Source of the DNA: Mycolicibacterium fluoranthenivorans
GTDB lineage: Bacteria > Actinomycetota > Actinomycetes > Mycobacteriales > Mycobacteriaceae
Length of the DNA: 64,000 nt
Reading direction: 5' to 3'
Assembly (NCBI RefSeq): GCF_011758805.1
Contig: NZ_JAANOW010000001.1
Location: 558,001-622,000 of the forward strand
Shown here: in pieces, positions 24,104 through 32,632 of the stretch
Layout of the letters: every line of letters begins with the position of its first letter
How positions within the stretch are numbered: position 1 is the first letter of the stretch
Notes under the pieces: model-generated
The model's database searches: none
What the model was told of the DNA's origin: nothing
Seen by the model: the letters and a program-made list of their open reading frames with translations, nothing else
Position numbers and translations under genes: made by a program

Positions 24104-25552
24104 TCAGCGCACCACTTTGACGTGGTCGAGCATCGGGTCTGACGCGCTGATCGGGGTGCCCGACGCCCGCAGCGCGCGCAGTAAGGCCACCGCGTCGCCG
24201 GTCAGCCGCTCGCCCGGCATCACCAGCGGGATCCCGGGCGGGTACGGGGTGATCGCCTCGGCCGCCACCCGGCCGGTCGCGTCGGCCAGCGCAACGGTCG
24301 CGTCGGCGGCGAAGAACGCCTCGCGGGGGGTGAGCACCGGTTCGGCGCGCAGCGCCAGCAGATCGCCGACCAGTCCGGCGTCGCTGCCGCCGGCGCGGGT
24401 GCCGGCATGTGTGCAGACCTCGGCGAAACCGTCGACCAGCCGGTCCATATCGCGATCGGTGTTGCCGATGGTGGTGATGCACAGAATGTGCCCGGGCCCG
24501 CTCAGTTCCGGCTGTACACCGTGCACCCGGTTGAGCCGTGCCATCACCTCACGGGCGTCGGCAGCCAACCCGCCGGTGCCGATGAGCAGTTTGGTCTCGT
24601 CGAGATGGCAGAACCCGGTGCCCGGGCCGGTGGCGTCGGAGCCGCGGAGGACCTGCAGTCCGGGTATCGCGGCCAGCCGCTGGGCCGTCCGCCGCGCCCG
24701 CTGCAACGTCTCGGTGAGCAGATCGCGTCCATGACAAGCCATCTGGCTGCGGGCCAGATCGATGGAGGCCATGATGGCGAAATGTGGGCTGGTGGTCTGT
24801 ACCAGCTGAAGTGCCCGCCGCACCGTTGCCGGGTCCAGTCGTTCGGGATCGATGTGCAACACCGCGGCCTGGCTCAACCCCGAGAGGATCTTGTGTACCG
24901 ACTGCACCGTGGCCGCGGCACCGGATCGTTCGGCGGCCGGTGGGAGATCGTCGTGGAACGCGAAGTGCGGTGAGTGCGCGCCGTCCACCAGCAGCGTGGC
25001 CCCGAACCGCCGGCACAACGCGTCCAGGGCGGTGATATCGGCGGTCGTGCCGTAGTAGGTGGGGTGCAACAGCCACAGGGCCTTCGCGCCGCTGTCGGTC
25101 AGGCCCCGTTCCACCACCTCGGCGTCCAAGCCGTGTGCCACACCGAATCGGCTGTCCCACTGCGGTTCCAGCCACACCGGCCGGGCACCGGACTGGACCA
25201 GCCCGGCCAGCACCGACTTGTGGGCGTTCCGCTGCACCAGCACCGGTTCGTCGGGACGCAGCGCCGACAGGGCTACCGCGATGTTCCCGCCGGTGGACCC
25301 TTGCACCATGATGAAGCTCTGGCCCACCCCCCACGCGTCGGCGATCAGGCGTTCGGCGTCGGCGATCGGCCCCTCCGGGCAGTGCAGGGTGTCCAGGTCG
25401 GGCAGGTTGTTCAGGTCGATCGCCGCGATGTTCGCACGGAACCACGGGTCCATGGTGCGTCCGCCCTTGTGCCCCGGGCTGTAGAACGGTGCCTGATCGC
25501 GTTCGACGAATCGGCGCAGTTCGTCGAAAAGCGGTGCCCCGGAATGATTCAA
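24104..25552 (-). CDS. PLP-dependent Orn/Lys/Arg-type decarboxylase
   Basis: The product is 482 residues. This is the fold-type I 'class III' decarboxylase family (SpeA/CadA-like short form). The N-terminal signature Y-S-P-G-H-K-G-G lies at residues 24-31. The PLP site has D190-G-A-H, and the Schiff-base lysine is K221 in S-V-H-K. The C-terminal small domain ends with P-Y-P-P-G-I-P-L-V-M-P-G-E, a hallmark of this family. It should convert a basic amino acid to a diamine or agmatine in the cytoplasm. ATG 25552 overlaps the amidohydrolase stop by 4 bases, and it is the last gene of a five-gene minus-strand operon. Substrate specificity is not evident. Confidence 0.88.
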   Translation of the reverse strand: MNHSGAPLFDELRRFVERDQAPFYSPGHKGGRTMDPWFRANIAAIDLNNLPDLDTLHCPEGPIADAERLIADAWGVGQSFIMVQGSTGGNIAVALSALRPDEPVLVQRNAHKSVLAGLVQSGARPVWLEPQWDSRFGVAHGLDAEVVERGLTDSGAKALWLLHPTYYGTTADITALDALCRRFGATLLVDGAHSPHFAFHDDLPPAAERSGAAATVQSVHKILSGLSQAAVLHIDPERLDPATVRRALQLVQTTSPHFAIMASIDLARSQMACHGRDLLTETLQRARRTAQRLAAIPGLQVLRGSDATGPGTGFCHLDETKLLIGTGGLAADAREVMARLNRVHGVQPELSGPGHILCITTIGNTDRDMDRLVDGFAEVCTHAGTRAGGSDAGLVGDLLALRAEPVLTPREAFFAADATVALADATGRVAAEAITPYPPGIPLVMPGERLTGDAVALLRALRASGTPISASDPMLDHVKVVR

Positions 25553-26715
25553 AGCCCGTAGACCCGACGGGCGTTGTGGACACCGATCATGTCCACGATC
25601 CGGATCGCGTCCTCGACCGAGCAGTCACCGCGGTGGATCCAGCCGCCCAGTTCCAGACCCATCGCGCGGCGCCACAGCACCGATCCCAGCAGGTGCAGCT
25701 CGGGTGGTCCGAAAGCGTCGGAGGAGTACAGCTGCTTCGCGAACGGTGCCGTCTCCATGGCCTCGGCCACCAGTGCGGTCGAGCGCACGCCGAGGTAGTT
25801 GATACCAAGGCCCACATCGAAATTCACGTGGTCGAAGGCCTGGGCCAGATAGCCGGCCTGGCGGTGGAACGGGTAACAGTGCAGCAGTAGCACCGGGACG
25901 GGGACCATGGTGCGCAGCAACGGCAGCAACAGCAGCGGATCGGTGCGCTGCAGATCCAGGTCGCGGTCGCCGAACCCCACGTGCACCTGGATCGGCAGCT
26001 GCCGTTCGGCGGCCTCGTGTACCCCGAAGGCGATCAGCACGGGGCTGTCCACCCGTGTGGACGGCCGGGCGGCCAGCGCGCGGGCATGCTCGACGACCTG
26101 TGTATCCGACGGACGTGACCAGTCGATATCGAATCCGGTGCGGTAGGCGGCGATCGTCTTGGTGCCCACGATCTCCGGATTGGCCGCCGCCGCGGTCAGT
26201 GCCGCGCGGAACGCCTCCGGGAACGCCTCGGCTGCGGTACCCGCCTCCAGCAGATCCTCGGCGAGGCGTTCCAGGCGCAGGATCTCCGAGCACGGGGCGC
26301 CGCTCAACTCGGTGAGGCGTTGTGGGGTCGAGATGAGATCGCCCTTGAATCCGGTGTCCACCACCCAGCGGGCGACCCGCGCCGGCGGCAGGAAGACGTC
26401 CGCGAGCTCACCGGGGGTGAGTTCGGTGCGTCGCTTCCAGTAGGTGTCGGCATCGGCGAAGGCATCCAGGCCCAGCAGTGGCGCACACCAGCGCCGCAGG
26501 GAAAGGCCCAGCGGAGAATCGAATTGGGTCATGAACCCGGGGATGGGGTCGGTCGAGCCCTCATTGATGGACTCTTCGAATCCGGCCCGGTCGACGGGTT
26601 CGTTGAACACCCCGTGCACGTGGTGGTCGACCAGCTCGACGGTGCGGAGATGGTCGGCCAGTTTCTCGGGCACCTGCACGCGATCGAACACGTCGATGAC
26701 GTCACCAGCCGGCAT
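25549..26715 (-). CDS. Amidohydrolase resembling the FluG N-terminal domain
   Basis: The product is 388 residues from ATG 26715, which has a strong GAGGAGG upstream. It is a TIM-barrel metal-dependent amidohydrolase: H32-V-H34 on the first strand, later Q-V-H-V-G-F-G-D, L-L-H-C-Y-P-F-H and a terminal acid in Y-S-S-D-A-F-G-P. In fungal FluG and some bacterial fusions this domain is joined to a glutamine-synthetase-like domain; here such a synthetase is encoded separately four genes upstream in the same operon, supporting action on the same gamma-glutamyl metabolite. The first 14 bases overlap the aminotransferase 3' end. The exact reaction is unknown. Confidence 0.82.
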   Translation of the reverse strand: MPAGDVIDVFDRVQVPEKLADHLRTVELVDHHVHGVFNEPVDRAGFEESINEGSTDPIPGFMTQFDSPLGLSLRRWCAPLLGLDAFADADTYWKRRTELTPGELADVFLPPARVARWVVDTGFKGDLISTPQRLTELSGAPCSEILRLERLAEDLLEAGTAAEAFPEAFRAALTAAAANPEIVGTKTIAAYRTGFDIDWSRPSDTQVVEHARALAARPSTRVDSPVLIAFGVHEAAERQLPIQVHVGFGDRDLDLQRTDPLLLLPLLRTMVPVPVLLLHCYPFHRQAGYLAQAFDHVNFDVGLGINYLGVRSTALVAEAMETAPFAKQLYSSDAFGPPELHLLGSVLWRRAMGLELGGWIHRGDCSVEDAIRIVDMIGVHNARRVYGL

Positions 26716-27988
26716 AACGGGCCACCTCCTCGGCGTCGACGGTACCCGTCGCGGCATCGGCGATGGCCGCTCCGATGATCTCGGCGCCCCGCAGGGCCTC
26801 GTCCTCGGTGAGCACCAGCGGCGGCGTCACCTCCAGGACATTGCCGCCGACGTAGTAGACCACCGCACCCAGTTCCCACGCCCGGTACACCACCTGGGCG
26901 GCCAGCCGCGCATCGCGGTCCCCGGTCGCCGGGTCCACCAGTTCCACCCCGATGGCCAGCCCCCGCCCGCGGACGTCGCCGATCCGGTCGGTGTCCAGTG
27001 CGCGCAGCGCATCCGTAAGCACCGCGCCGACTTTCGCGGCGCGCTCGGCGAGCTGCTCCTCGACGATGGTGGCCAGCACGGCGCGCCCGGCGACCGTGCA
27101 GACCGGATTGCCCGCGGTGGTCAGCAGTGCCGCGGCGGGCGGGTGGTCCAGCAGATCGGCCGGACCGACCGCGGCCGAGAGCGGGAGGCCCCCGCCGAGC
27201 ACCTTGCCGAACGTGACGATATCGGGCACCACCCCGTCGTGCTCGAAGGCGTGCAGGGTGCCGGGCCTACCCAGCCCCATCTTCACCTCGTCACAGATCA
27301 TCGGGACACCGAACCGCCGGCACAACTGGTGCAGCCGGGCCAGGAAACCGTCCGGCGGCACCACCAGCCCGCCGTCGGACAGGATCGGTTCGACGATCAG
27401 GCAGGCGATCTGCCCCTGGGACAAGTGCCGCTCGGCCAGCACCAGGCAGGTTCCCACGTCATCGGGGCCGTGCGGCCGGAAAGGGTTGGGGTAGGGCAGA
27501 AAGACCGCATCCGGGTCGGGTGCCACGCCGGCGTCGACGTGCACGCCGGAGACACCCATGGCCACCCCCACCCCGCCGTGGTAGCTGTGCTCGAAGGCCA
27601 GCACGGTGCGTCTGCCGGTGCCGTGCCGGCACGCCCGCAGGGCGACGTCGTTGGCGTCGGATCCGGCGTGCCCGAGGTAGACGCGGCGCTCACCGGTGCC
27701 GGGCACGAGCGCCAGCAGATCCTCCGCCAGCCCGACCGAATCCGGGTGTACCGCCGACAATCCACCGGAACCGGGTGCGGTGCGCACCGCCCTGCTGACT
27801 GCCTCGGCGACCGCCGGATGCCCGTGGCCGAGCCCGGAGGCGGTCCAGGTGGCCGACAGGTCCAGCAGTTCCCGGCCGTCCGGGGTGACCAGCGTGCTGC
27901 CGTGCCCGGACACCACCTCCAGTGGGAAGAACCGCAGCTTCTCGATTCCGGCAATGGCGGCCTCGTCGCGTTGGTACAGCGTCGTCAC
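26702..27988 (-). CDS. Class III PLP aminotransferase
   Basis: The product is 428 residues. Motifs include D-E-V near residues 233-235 (D233 contacts the PLP ring nitrogen) and T-F-G-K-V-L-G-G-G-L-P with K262 as the Schiff-base lysine, characteristic of omega-aminotransferases acting on GABA, beta-alanine or diamines. It is translationally coupled to the upstream permease (4-base overlap) and to the downstream amidohydrolase (14-base overlap). In a polyamine or gamma-glutamyl-polyamine route it would deaminate the terminal amine. Specificity is inferred from neighbours only. Confidence 0.9.
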   Translation of the reverse strand: MTTLYQRDEAAIAGIEKLRFFPLEVVSGHGSTLVTPDGRELLDLSATWTASGLGHGHPAVAEAVSRAVRTAPGSGGLSAVHPDSVGLAEDLLALVPGTGERRVYLGHAGSDANDVALRACRHGTGRRTVLAFEHSYHGGVGVAMGVSGVHVDAGVAPDPDAVFLPYPNPFRPHGPDDVGTCLVLAERHLSQGQIACLIVEPILSDGGLVVPPDGFLARLHQLCRRFGVPMICDEVKMGLGRPGTLHAFEHDGVVPDIVTFGKVLGGGLPLSAAVGPADLLDHPPAAALLTTAGNPVCTVAGRAVLATIVEEQLAERAAKVGAVLTDALRALDTDRIGDVRGRGLAIGVELVDPATGDRDARLAAQVVYRAWELGAVVYYVGGNVLEVTPPLVLTEDEALRGAEIIGAAIADAATGTVDAEEVARYAGW

Positions 27989-29469
27989 TGCGCACCCGGC
28001 AATTGCAGTTCGGCGGTCAGCGACTCACCGACCCGTTTGGCGATACCGGAGGCGGCCAGCGCGATGATCAGTCCGACCAGGCACCAGTACAGGCCGAGCA
28101 GCGGTGCCGCCGTCCAGGTTTCGGCGTCCTTGACGTTGAACCACAACACCACCGCGATCACCACCGCGCCCAGTAGCGGCAGTGTCAGGCCGGCCACCTT
28201 GCCGTGCCCGCCGTGCACCGAGAGGAACTTGGGGGCGCCGACGAACCATGCCGCGGCGATCTCGACCAGCAGGTAGCACACCATCAGGCACACCGAACCC
28301 GCGACCGCGAACAGGAAGTACGTGTCGATGGCCGGGTTCCCGGTGCCCATATCGGGCCAGCCGACGGCCCCGCAGATCACGTCGACCACCAGCGCCAGGC
28401 CCACCACCAGCCAGGTGGCCCGGCGCGGGCCGCCGGTGGCCGGATGGATGTGGGCCAGGGCGCGCGGGCCGAATCCGTCGCGGCCGAACGCGTAGAGCAT
28501 GCGGCCGGAGGTGGCGGCGGTGGCCATGTGGCAGCCGAATGCGGCGACGGTGGCGGTGAAGATGATGAGCAGGCTGAACCACTGGCCGATATAGGTGCTG
28601 CCCAGATCGCCGAGGGTGTTGCCGGACCCCTGGAAGGCGGCCAGACCGGCCTGGTCCGTACCGAATCCGATGACCTGGGCGAACATCACGACGACGAACA
28701 GCACTCCGGTCAGGATCAGGGTGCCGCCGAGTGCGCGCGGGATGTTGCGGCCGGGGTTGTCGGTCTCCTCACCCATCGAGGCGCACGCCTCGAACCCGGC
28801 CCAGGACAGGAAGGCCGCCACCACACCGGAGATCACCGCGGACGCGGAGACACCGCTGCCGGAGAACGAGAACACGCTGAAGTCCACCCCGGTGGACGGG
28901 GCCCCACCGCGGGCGAAGATGACGACGACGAGGACGACCATCGCCAGGATGCCGACCCCCTCGATGGCCAGCAGGATCTTGGCCAGCAGGGCGACGTCGC
29001 GGCCGGCCAGCAGCACCGAGATCACGGCACCGATCACCACGGGCACCAGCCAGGGCAGCTGGTAGGGGTGCTCACTGCCGGCCTGGAGCTGGGCGATGAA
29101 GGCGTTGGTGAAGGCCGCGGTCAGGGCCAGTGTGCCGATGCAGAAGCCCACGTAGGCACCCAGCATCGCGAACCCGGAGAAGAAGCCGGCCCGTGGCCCC
29201 ACGGTGCCGCCGACCAGGGCGTAGGCGGAGCCGGCGTGGTTGAGGTGGCGGGTCAGCCGGACGAAGCTGTAGCCGACCAGGGACACGCCGATCAGGCCGA
29301 TGACGAAGACCAGCGGCAGGGCCTTGCCGACGGTGGCGATCAGGCCCTGACCGTTACCGGACATGGCCAGCGTCGGCCCGACGGTGGCGACGGACAGGGC
29401 CAGTGCCACCCAGAACGGCAGCCGCCGTCGCGGCAGTTGGTCTGTCTCGGTGGGTGTTTCGGTGCTCAT
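27985..29469 (-). CDS. APC-superfamily amine/amino acid permease
   Basis: The product is 494 residues with 12 predicted transmembrane helices. The first-helix segment S-V-A-T-V-G-P-T-L-A-M-S-G-N and the helix-6 motif S-W-A-G-F-E-A-C-A-S-M-G-E-E-T-D-N-P-G-R-N-I-P-R-A are typical of APC transporters such as PuuP. ATG 29469 is preceded by CTGGAGGAATC. It lies between the glutamine-synthetase-like gene and the aminotransferase gene, so it is the likely importer for the compound handled by this operon. Confidence 0.9.
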   Translation of the reverse strand: MSTETPTETDQLPRRRLPFWVALALSVATVGPTLAMSGNGQGLIATVGKALPLVFVIGLIGVSLVGYSFVRLTRHLNHAGSAYALVGGTVGPRAGFFSGFAMLGAYVGFCIGTLALTAAFTNAFIAQLQAGSEHPYQLPWLVPVVIGAVISVLLAGRDVALLAKILLAIEGVGILAMVVLVVVIFARGGAPSTGVDFSVFSFSGSGVSASAVISGVVAAFLSWAGFEACASMGEETDNPGRNIPRALGGTLILTGVLFVVVMFAQVIGFGTDQAGLAAFQGSGNTLGDLGSTYIGQWFSLLIIFTATVAAFGCHMATAATSGRMLYAFGRDGFGPRALAHIHPATGGPRRATWLVVGLALVVDVICGAVGWPDMGTGNPAIDTYFLFAVAGSVCLMVCYLLVEIAAAWFVGAPKFLSVHGGHGKVAGLTLPLLGAVVIAVVLWFNVKDAETWTAAPLLGLYWCLVGLIIALAASGIAKRVGESLTAELQLPGAQ

Positions 29470-29504
29470 ATGCGATTCCTCCAGGAATTCGGCGGTGGTT
29501 GGGG

Positions 29505-30824
29505 TCAGCAGCTCCAGGCCAGTCGCAGCGCTGCGATGGCATCGGTCAGCGGCCGGCTGCCGAAGGTGCGCTGTTCGTAGCGGCGAACGGCGACCAGGGC
29601 GTCGATGACAGCCGGGGTGAGTAATTCGGCTGCGACCGTTGATCTTTCGAAGATGTCCAGCACGGTGTCCTGATCGGCGGGCAGTGCCTCGACGGTGCCC
29701 GCGGGATCCTCGGCGACTTCGTCGGGCAGTGGCAGTTTCCGGTCGATCCCGCGCAGGGCGCTGCCGAGGAAGGCGAGCATGGCGAGATACGGGTTGGCAC
29801 TGGGATCGATGATCTTCAGTTCGACGTTGGCGCCGTGCGGGTTTCCCGGGGTGGCGGCGACGAAGCGGACGGCCGCTTCGCGGTTCTCCAGACCCCAGCA
29901 GCGTGCCGCACCCGCCCAGTTGCCCGGCTGCAGGCGGGTGCCCGACAGGACCGAACCGGCGTACACGCCCAGCAGATCGGGCAGCGTGTCCAGCACACCG
30001 GCGATGGCGGATTCACCTGCGGGCCGGATCCCGTGCGGTCCGTGGCCGCCGGAGAACAGCGGACCCTGCTCGTCCGCCAGGGACAGGTGCAGGTGTGCGC
30101 CGTTGCCGGCCTCTCCGAAGAACGGGACGGGTGAGAAGGAGATCTTCATCCCGTGCCGGGCCGCGGTGCGCCCGATCACGATGCGGGCCAGGATGACCGC
30201 GTCGGCGGCCGCCACCGGCGCGGCGGGTGGCAGCGACATCTCCAGCTGATCGTGGCCGTACTCGGTGTGCAGTTGTTCGAAGGCCAGCCCGGCCCGGTCG
30301 GCGTCGGCGGCCAGATCGGTCAGGAATGCGGCGTGGTGCAGTGAGGTGCGGATGCCGTAGGGGGACCAGGGTTCGGCCGTGACATGGCCGCCGTCCTCGG
30401 TGAGCATGGTGCATTCCAGTTCGGCGCCGACCAGCGCCGTCAGGCCGTGTCCGGCCAGGGCGGACTCGGCGGCGCCGAGCAGCGAGCGCGCGCACAGGGG
30501 CGCGGCGTCGCCGTTCTGATCGCCGAGGCGGGCCGGCGCCCAGGCGATGCCGTCGCCGATCAGATGCAGGTCGGCGGGGTCGATCCGCAGCCGCTGATCA
30601 CCGACGACGCCGATATCCGGGGTGAAGGCGATACCGCTGTCGACGCAGAACACGCTCCACGACGGGGAGACCCCCATGCCGGAACGGACGAAGGCGCCCA
30701 GCCGGTGTACGGGGACGTACTTGGCCCGGGTGACGCCTGCCAGGTCGGTCATCGAACCGGCCACCAGGGCGACGTTGTCGGCGCGCAGCCGATCCACGAG
30801 TTCCCGCTCGGTGTCTGCTGTCAT
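29505..30824 (-). CDS. Glutamine-synthetase-like gamma-glutamyl ligase (GlnA3/PuuA/FluG type)
   Basis: The product is 439 residues. It has an N-terminal beta-grasp domain, then the catalytic barrel with G-A-E-L-E (E135/E137), H-T-E-Y-G-H-D-Q-L-E-M-S (E188 and E195 as metal ligands) and N-G-A-H-L-H (241-246). Later G-N-W-A-G-A and N-R-E-A-A-V-R-F match the substrate loops of paralogues that glutamylate amines, not the N-R-S-A-x-x-R-I-P of true glutamine synthetase. It should use ATP to form gamma-glutamyl amide bonds. It heads the operon; ATG 30824 has GAGGGAGG upstream. A palindromic operator candidate lies between it and the divergent glutaminase gene. Confidence 0.88.
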   Translation of the reverse strand: MTADTERELVDRLRADNVALVAGSMTDLAGVTRAKYVPVHRLGAFVRSGMGVSPSWSVFCVDSGIAFTPDIGVVGDQRLRIDPADLHLIGDGIAWAPARLGDQNGDAAPLCARSLLGAAESALAGHGLTALVGAELECTMLTEDGGHVTAEPWSPYGIRTSLHHAAFLTDLAADADRAGLAFEQLHTEYGHDQLEMSLPPAAPVAAADAVILARIVIGRTAARHGMKISFSPVPFFGEAGNGAHLHLSLADEQGPLFSGGHGPHGIRPAGESAIAGVLDTLPDLLGVYAGSVLSGTRLQPGNWAGAARCWGLENREAAVRFVAATPGNPHGANVELKIIDPSANPYLAMLAFLGSALRGIDRKLPLPDEVAEDPAGTVEALPADQDTVLDIFERSTVAAELLTPAVIDALVAVRRYEQRTFGSRPLTDAIAALRLAWSC

Positions 30825-30853
30825 CGACGACCTCCCTCGGTAGTGGTTCGGCG

Positions 30854-30877
30854 GAAACGTTATGTCATAAATGTTTC
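30854..30877. promoter_or_regulatory. Inverted-repeat operator candidate in the divergent promoter
   Basis: Outer arms GAAAC (30854-30858) and GTTTC (30873-30877) frame a perfect inner palindrome TTATG-T-CATAA. It sits in the 116-base AT-rich gap between the ligase operon and the glutaminase-rpiR operon, a natural site for the RpiR regulator encoded at 31738. Confidence 0.5.
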
Positions 30878-30940
30878 AGAATCTTTAAGATGCACGTATC
30901 GAAGAAATATTCATAAAATAATCTCGGATAGGGGGAAGTC

Positions 30941-31732
30941 ATGTGTCGCTTGCTGGGTGTGGTCTGCGCTGAGCCGATCTCGATCGAGAAGGCGGTGGGT
31001 GCGCACGTCCTGAAGGACTTCGTGGCGCTCACCCAGGTGCACGGCGACGGCTGGGGTATCGCCGCCGCCGGCGAAGGAGGGCCGCGCGTGCACGTCAGTG
31101 CCCAGAGTGCGGTGCGCGATCAGGCTTTCCCCGCGTATATGCAGGACTGGCGCTCGACCGGCAGCATCGTGCATCTGCGTTGGGCGACAAGCGGTCTGGC
31201 GGTACGGCCGGAGAATTCGCACCCCTTCGTGGCCGACGGTCTGGCGATGGCGCACAACGGTTCGATCAAGCCGGGTGAAGCCCTGGACGCCCTGCTCGAA
31301 CCGGGTATCGCCGCATCGCTGCACGGCACCACCGACAGCGAGAAGTACTTCGGCATCATCCGCGCGCACCGGCGCCGGACCCCGGACCTCATCGAGGCGG
31401 TGCGCGCCGCAGTGGCCGATGTCCGTGCCCACTATCCGGACGCCAGCCTCAACGCCCTGCTGCTCGGTGAGGGACAACTCATCGCCGTGCACGCCAACGC
31501 CCGCAGCATTCTGTCTGCTGAGGACGTCGCCGAGATCAGCGTCACCGATCTGCCCGCCGAGCACCTGGAGGACTACTTCGGACTGCGCTGGGCCCGCTCG
31601 GCGACCGGCGCACTGATCGTCGGCTCCACCGGGTTCGGCGATCTGGACTGGCAACCACTGCCGCCGGAGAGCGTCAATGCCATCTCCCTGCATGACCAGG
31701 TGATCACGACGGTGCCGGTCATGGCAGATTGA
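30941..31732 (+). CDS. Class II glutamine amidotransferase-like gamma-glutamyl hydrolase (EgtC family)
   Basis: The product is 263 residues. An Ntn-hydrolase with its nucleophile at the second residue (M-C-R-L-L-G-V), followed by H-G-D-G-W-G-I, H-L-R-W-A-T-S-G, A-H-N-G-S-I and G-T-T-D-S-E, all landmarks of class II glutaminases such as EgtC. EgtC removes glutamate from a gamma-glutamyl compound, so this enzyme could cleave the gamma-glutamyl bond formed by the divergent ligase. ATG 30941 has AGGGGGAAG upstream. The RpiR gene begins 5 bases after its stop, so the two form an operon. Confidence 0.87.
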   Translation: MCRLLGVVCAEPISIEKAVGAHVLKDFVALTQVHGDGWGIAAAGEGGPRVHVSAQSAVRDQAFPAYMQDWRSTGSIVHLRWATSGLAVRPENSHPFVADGLAMAHNGSIKPGEALDALLEPGIAASLHGTTDSEKYFGIIRAHRRRTPDLIEAVRAAVADVRAHYPDASLNALLLGEGQLIAVHANARSILSAEDVAEISVTDLPAEHLEDYFGLRWARSATGALIVGSTGFGDLDWQPLPPESVNAISLHDQVITTVPVMAD

Positions 31733-31737
31733 CAGGC

Positions 31738-32607
31738 GTGACCGCCGACCCGCAGCCTCCACAGTCCGTGGCGACACGGACCAGCGCGGCGCTGCCGATG
31801 CTCAGCAAGGCCGAGCGCAGGGTCGGTCGCGCCCTGCTGGCCGACTACCCGAGCGCGGGGCTGGCCAGTGCGGCCAGGCTGGCGCAGCGGGCCGAGGTCA
31901 GCCCGCCCACGGTGCTGCGGTTCGCGCAGTCACTGGGCTACGACGGGTTCGCCGACCTGCAGGTGGCGTTGCGCGCCGAACTGTCGGCCCAGTCCAGTGG
32001 GCCCATCAGCCGGGTGTCCGACGCCCCACCGGCGGGCAGTCTGCTGGACCGGTTGCTGCACCACGGCCGGGCCCAGAGCGATCGGGCCGTCGAGACGCTG
32101 ACGCAGTTGCCCGCCGCGGCAGTGGAGGCGGCCGTCCGGCTGCTCGCCGATACCGACCGCACGGTGTACTTCCACGGCGGCCGGTTCTCGCATTTGCTGG
32201 CAGCCCATCTGGCGGCGCATCTGGAGCAGCTGCGGCCGGGTATCCGCGTGCTCGGCGATCCCACCGGCCGCGACCTGGGGGCACTGCTGGAACTGGACCG
32301 CTCCGACGTGCTCGTGCTGTTCGACTTCCACCGCTATCAGCGCAGCGCCGCTGAACTGGCCGCCCGTGTCCACCGGGCCGGTGCCACCGTGCTGCTCATC
32401 ACCGATGACCTGGCCTGCCCGGTGGCCCCGGACGCCGAGGTGGTGCTGGCCGCCTCGAGCTCGGTCGGCACCACCTACCAGAGCATGGCGGCCGGGTTTT
32501 TGCTGACCGAGTTGCTGGTGCCGCTGGTGATGGACGCCGTCGGCGAGCCCGCCAGGACCAGGATGGCGCTCTGGGAGGAGCAGCGGCGAGGCGAATTACT
32601 GTCCTGA
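31738..32607 (+). CDS. MurR/RpiR-family transcriptional regulator
   Basis: The product is 289 residues from GTG 31738. The N-terminal HTH_6 domain includes L-A-Q-R-A-E-V-S-P-P-T-V-L-R-F-A-Q-S-L-G-Y (residues ~40-62). The C-terminal SIS domain (~130-265) normally binds a phosphorylated sugar or small ligand, with V-L-V-L-F-D-F-H-R-Y on a central strand. It directly follows the glutaminase gene and probably controls both that operon and the divergent ligase operon. The ligand is unknown. Confidence 0.88.
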   Translation: MTADPQPPQSVATRTSAALPMLSKAERRVGRALLADYPSAGLASAARLAQRAEVSPPTVLRFAQSLGYDGFADLQVALRAELSAQSSGPISRVSDAPPAGSLLDRLLHHGRAQSDRAVETLTQLPAAAVEAAVRLLADTDRTVYFHGGRFSHLLAAHLAAHLEQLRPGIRVLGDPTGRDLGALLELDRSDVLVLFDFHRYQRSAAELAARVHRAGATVLLITDDLACPVAPDAEVVLAASSSVGTTYQSMAAGFLLTELLVPLVMDAVGEPARTRMALWEEQRRGELLS

Positions 32608-32632
32608 CCGCACCATTGCCTACGCTGGTCCG

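Noticed and set aside
28204..29580. 458-codon plus-strand frame opposite the APC permease
   Set aside because: Gly/Gln/Asp-rich low-complexity translation, no ribosome-binding site; the minus-strand permease has clear transporter motifs.
24104..32607. Amine cluster as a mobile element
   Set aside because: No transposase, integrase, flanking repeats or tRNA attachment site is visible, and GC matches the backbone.
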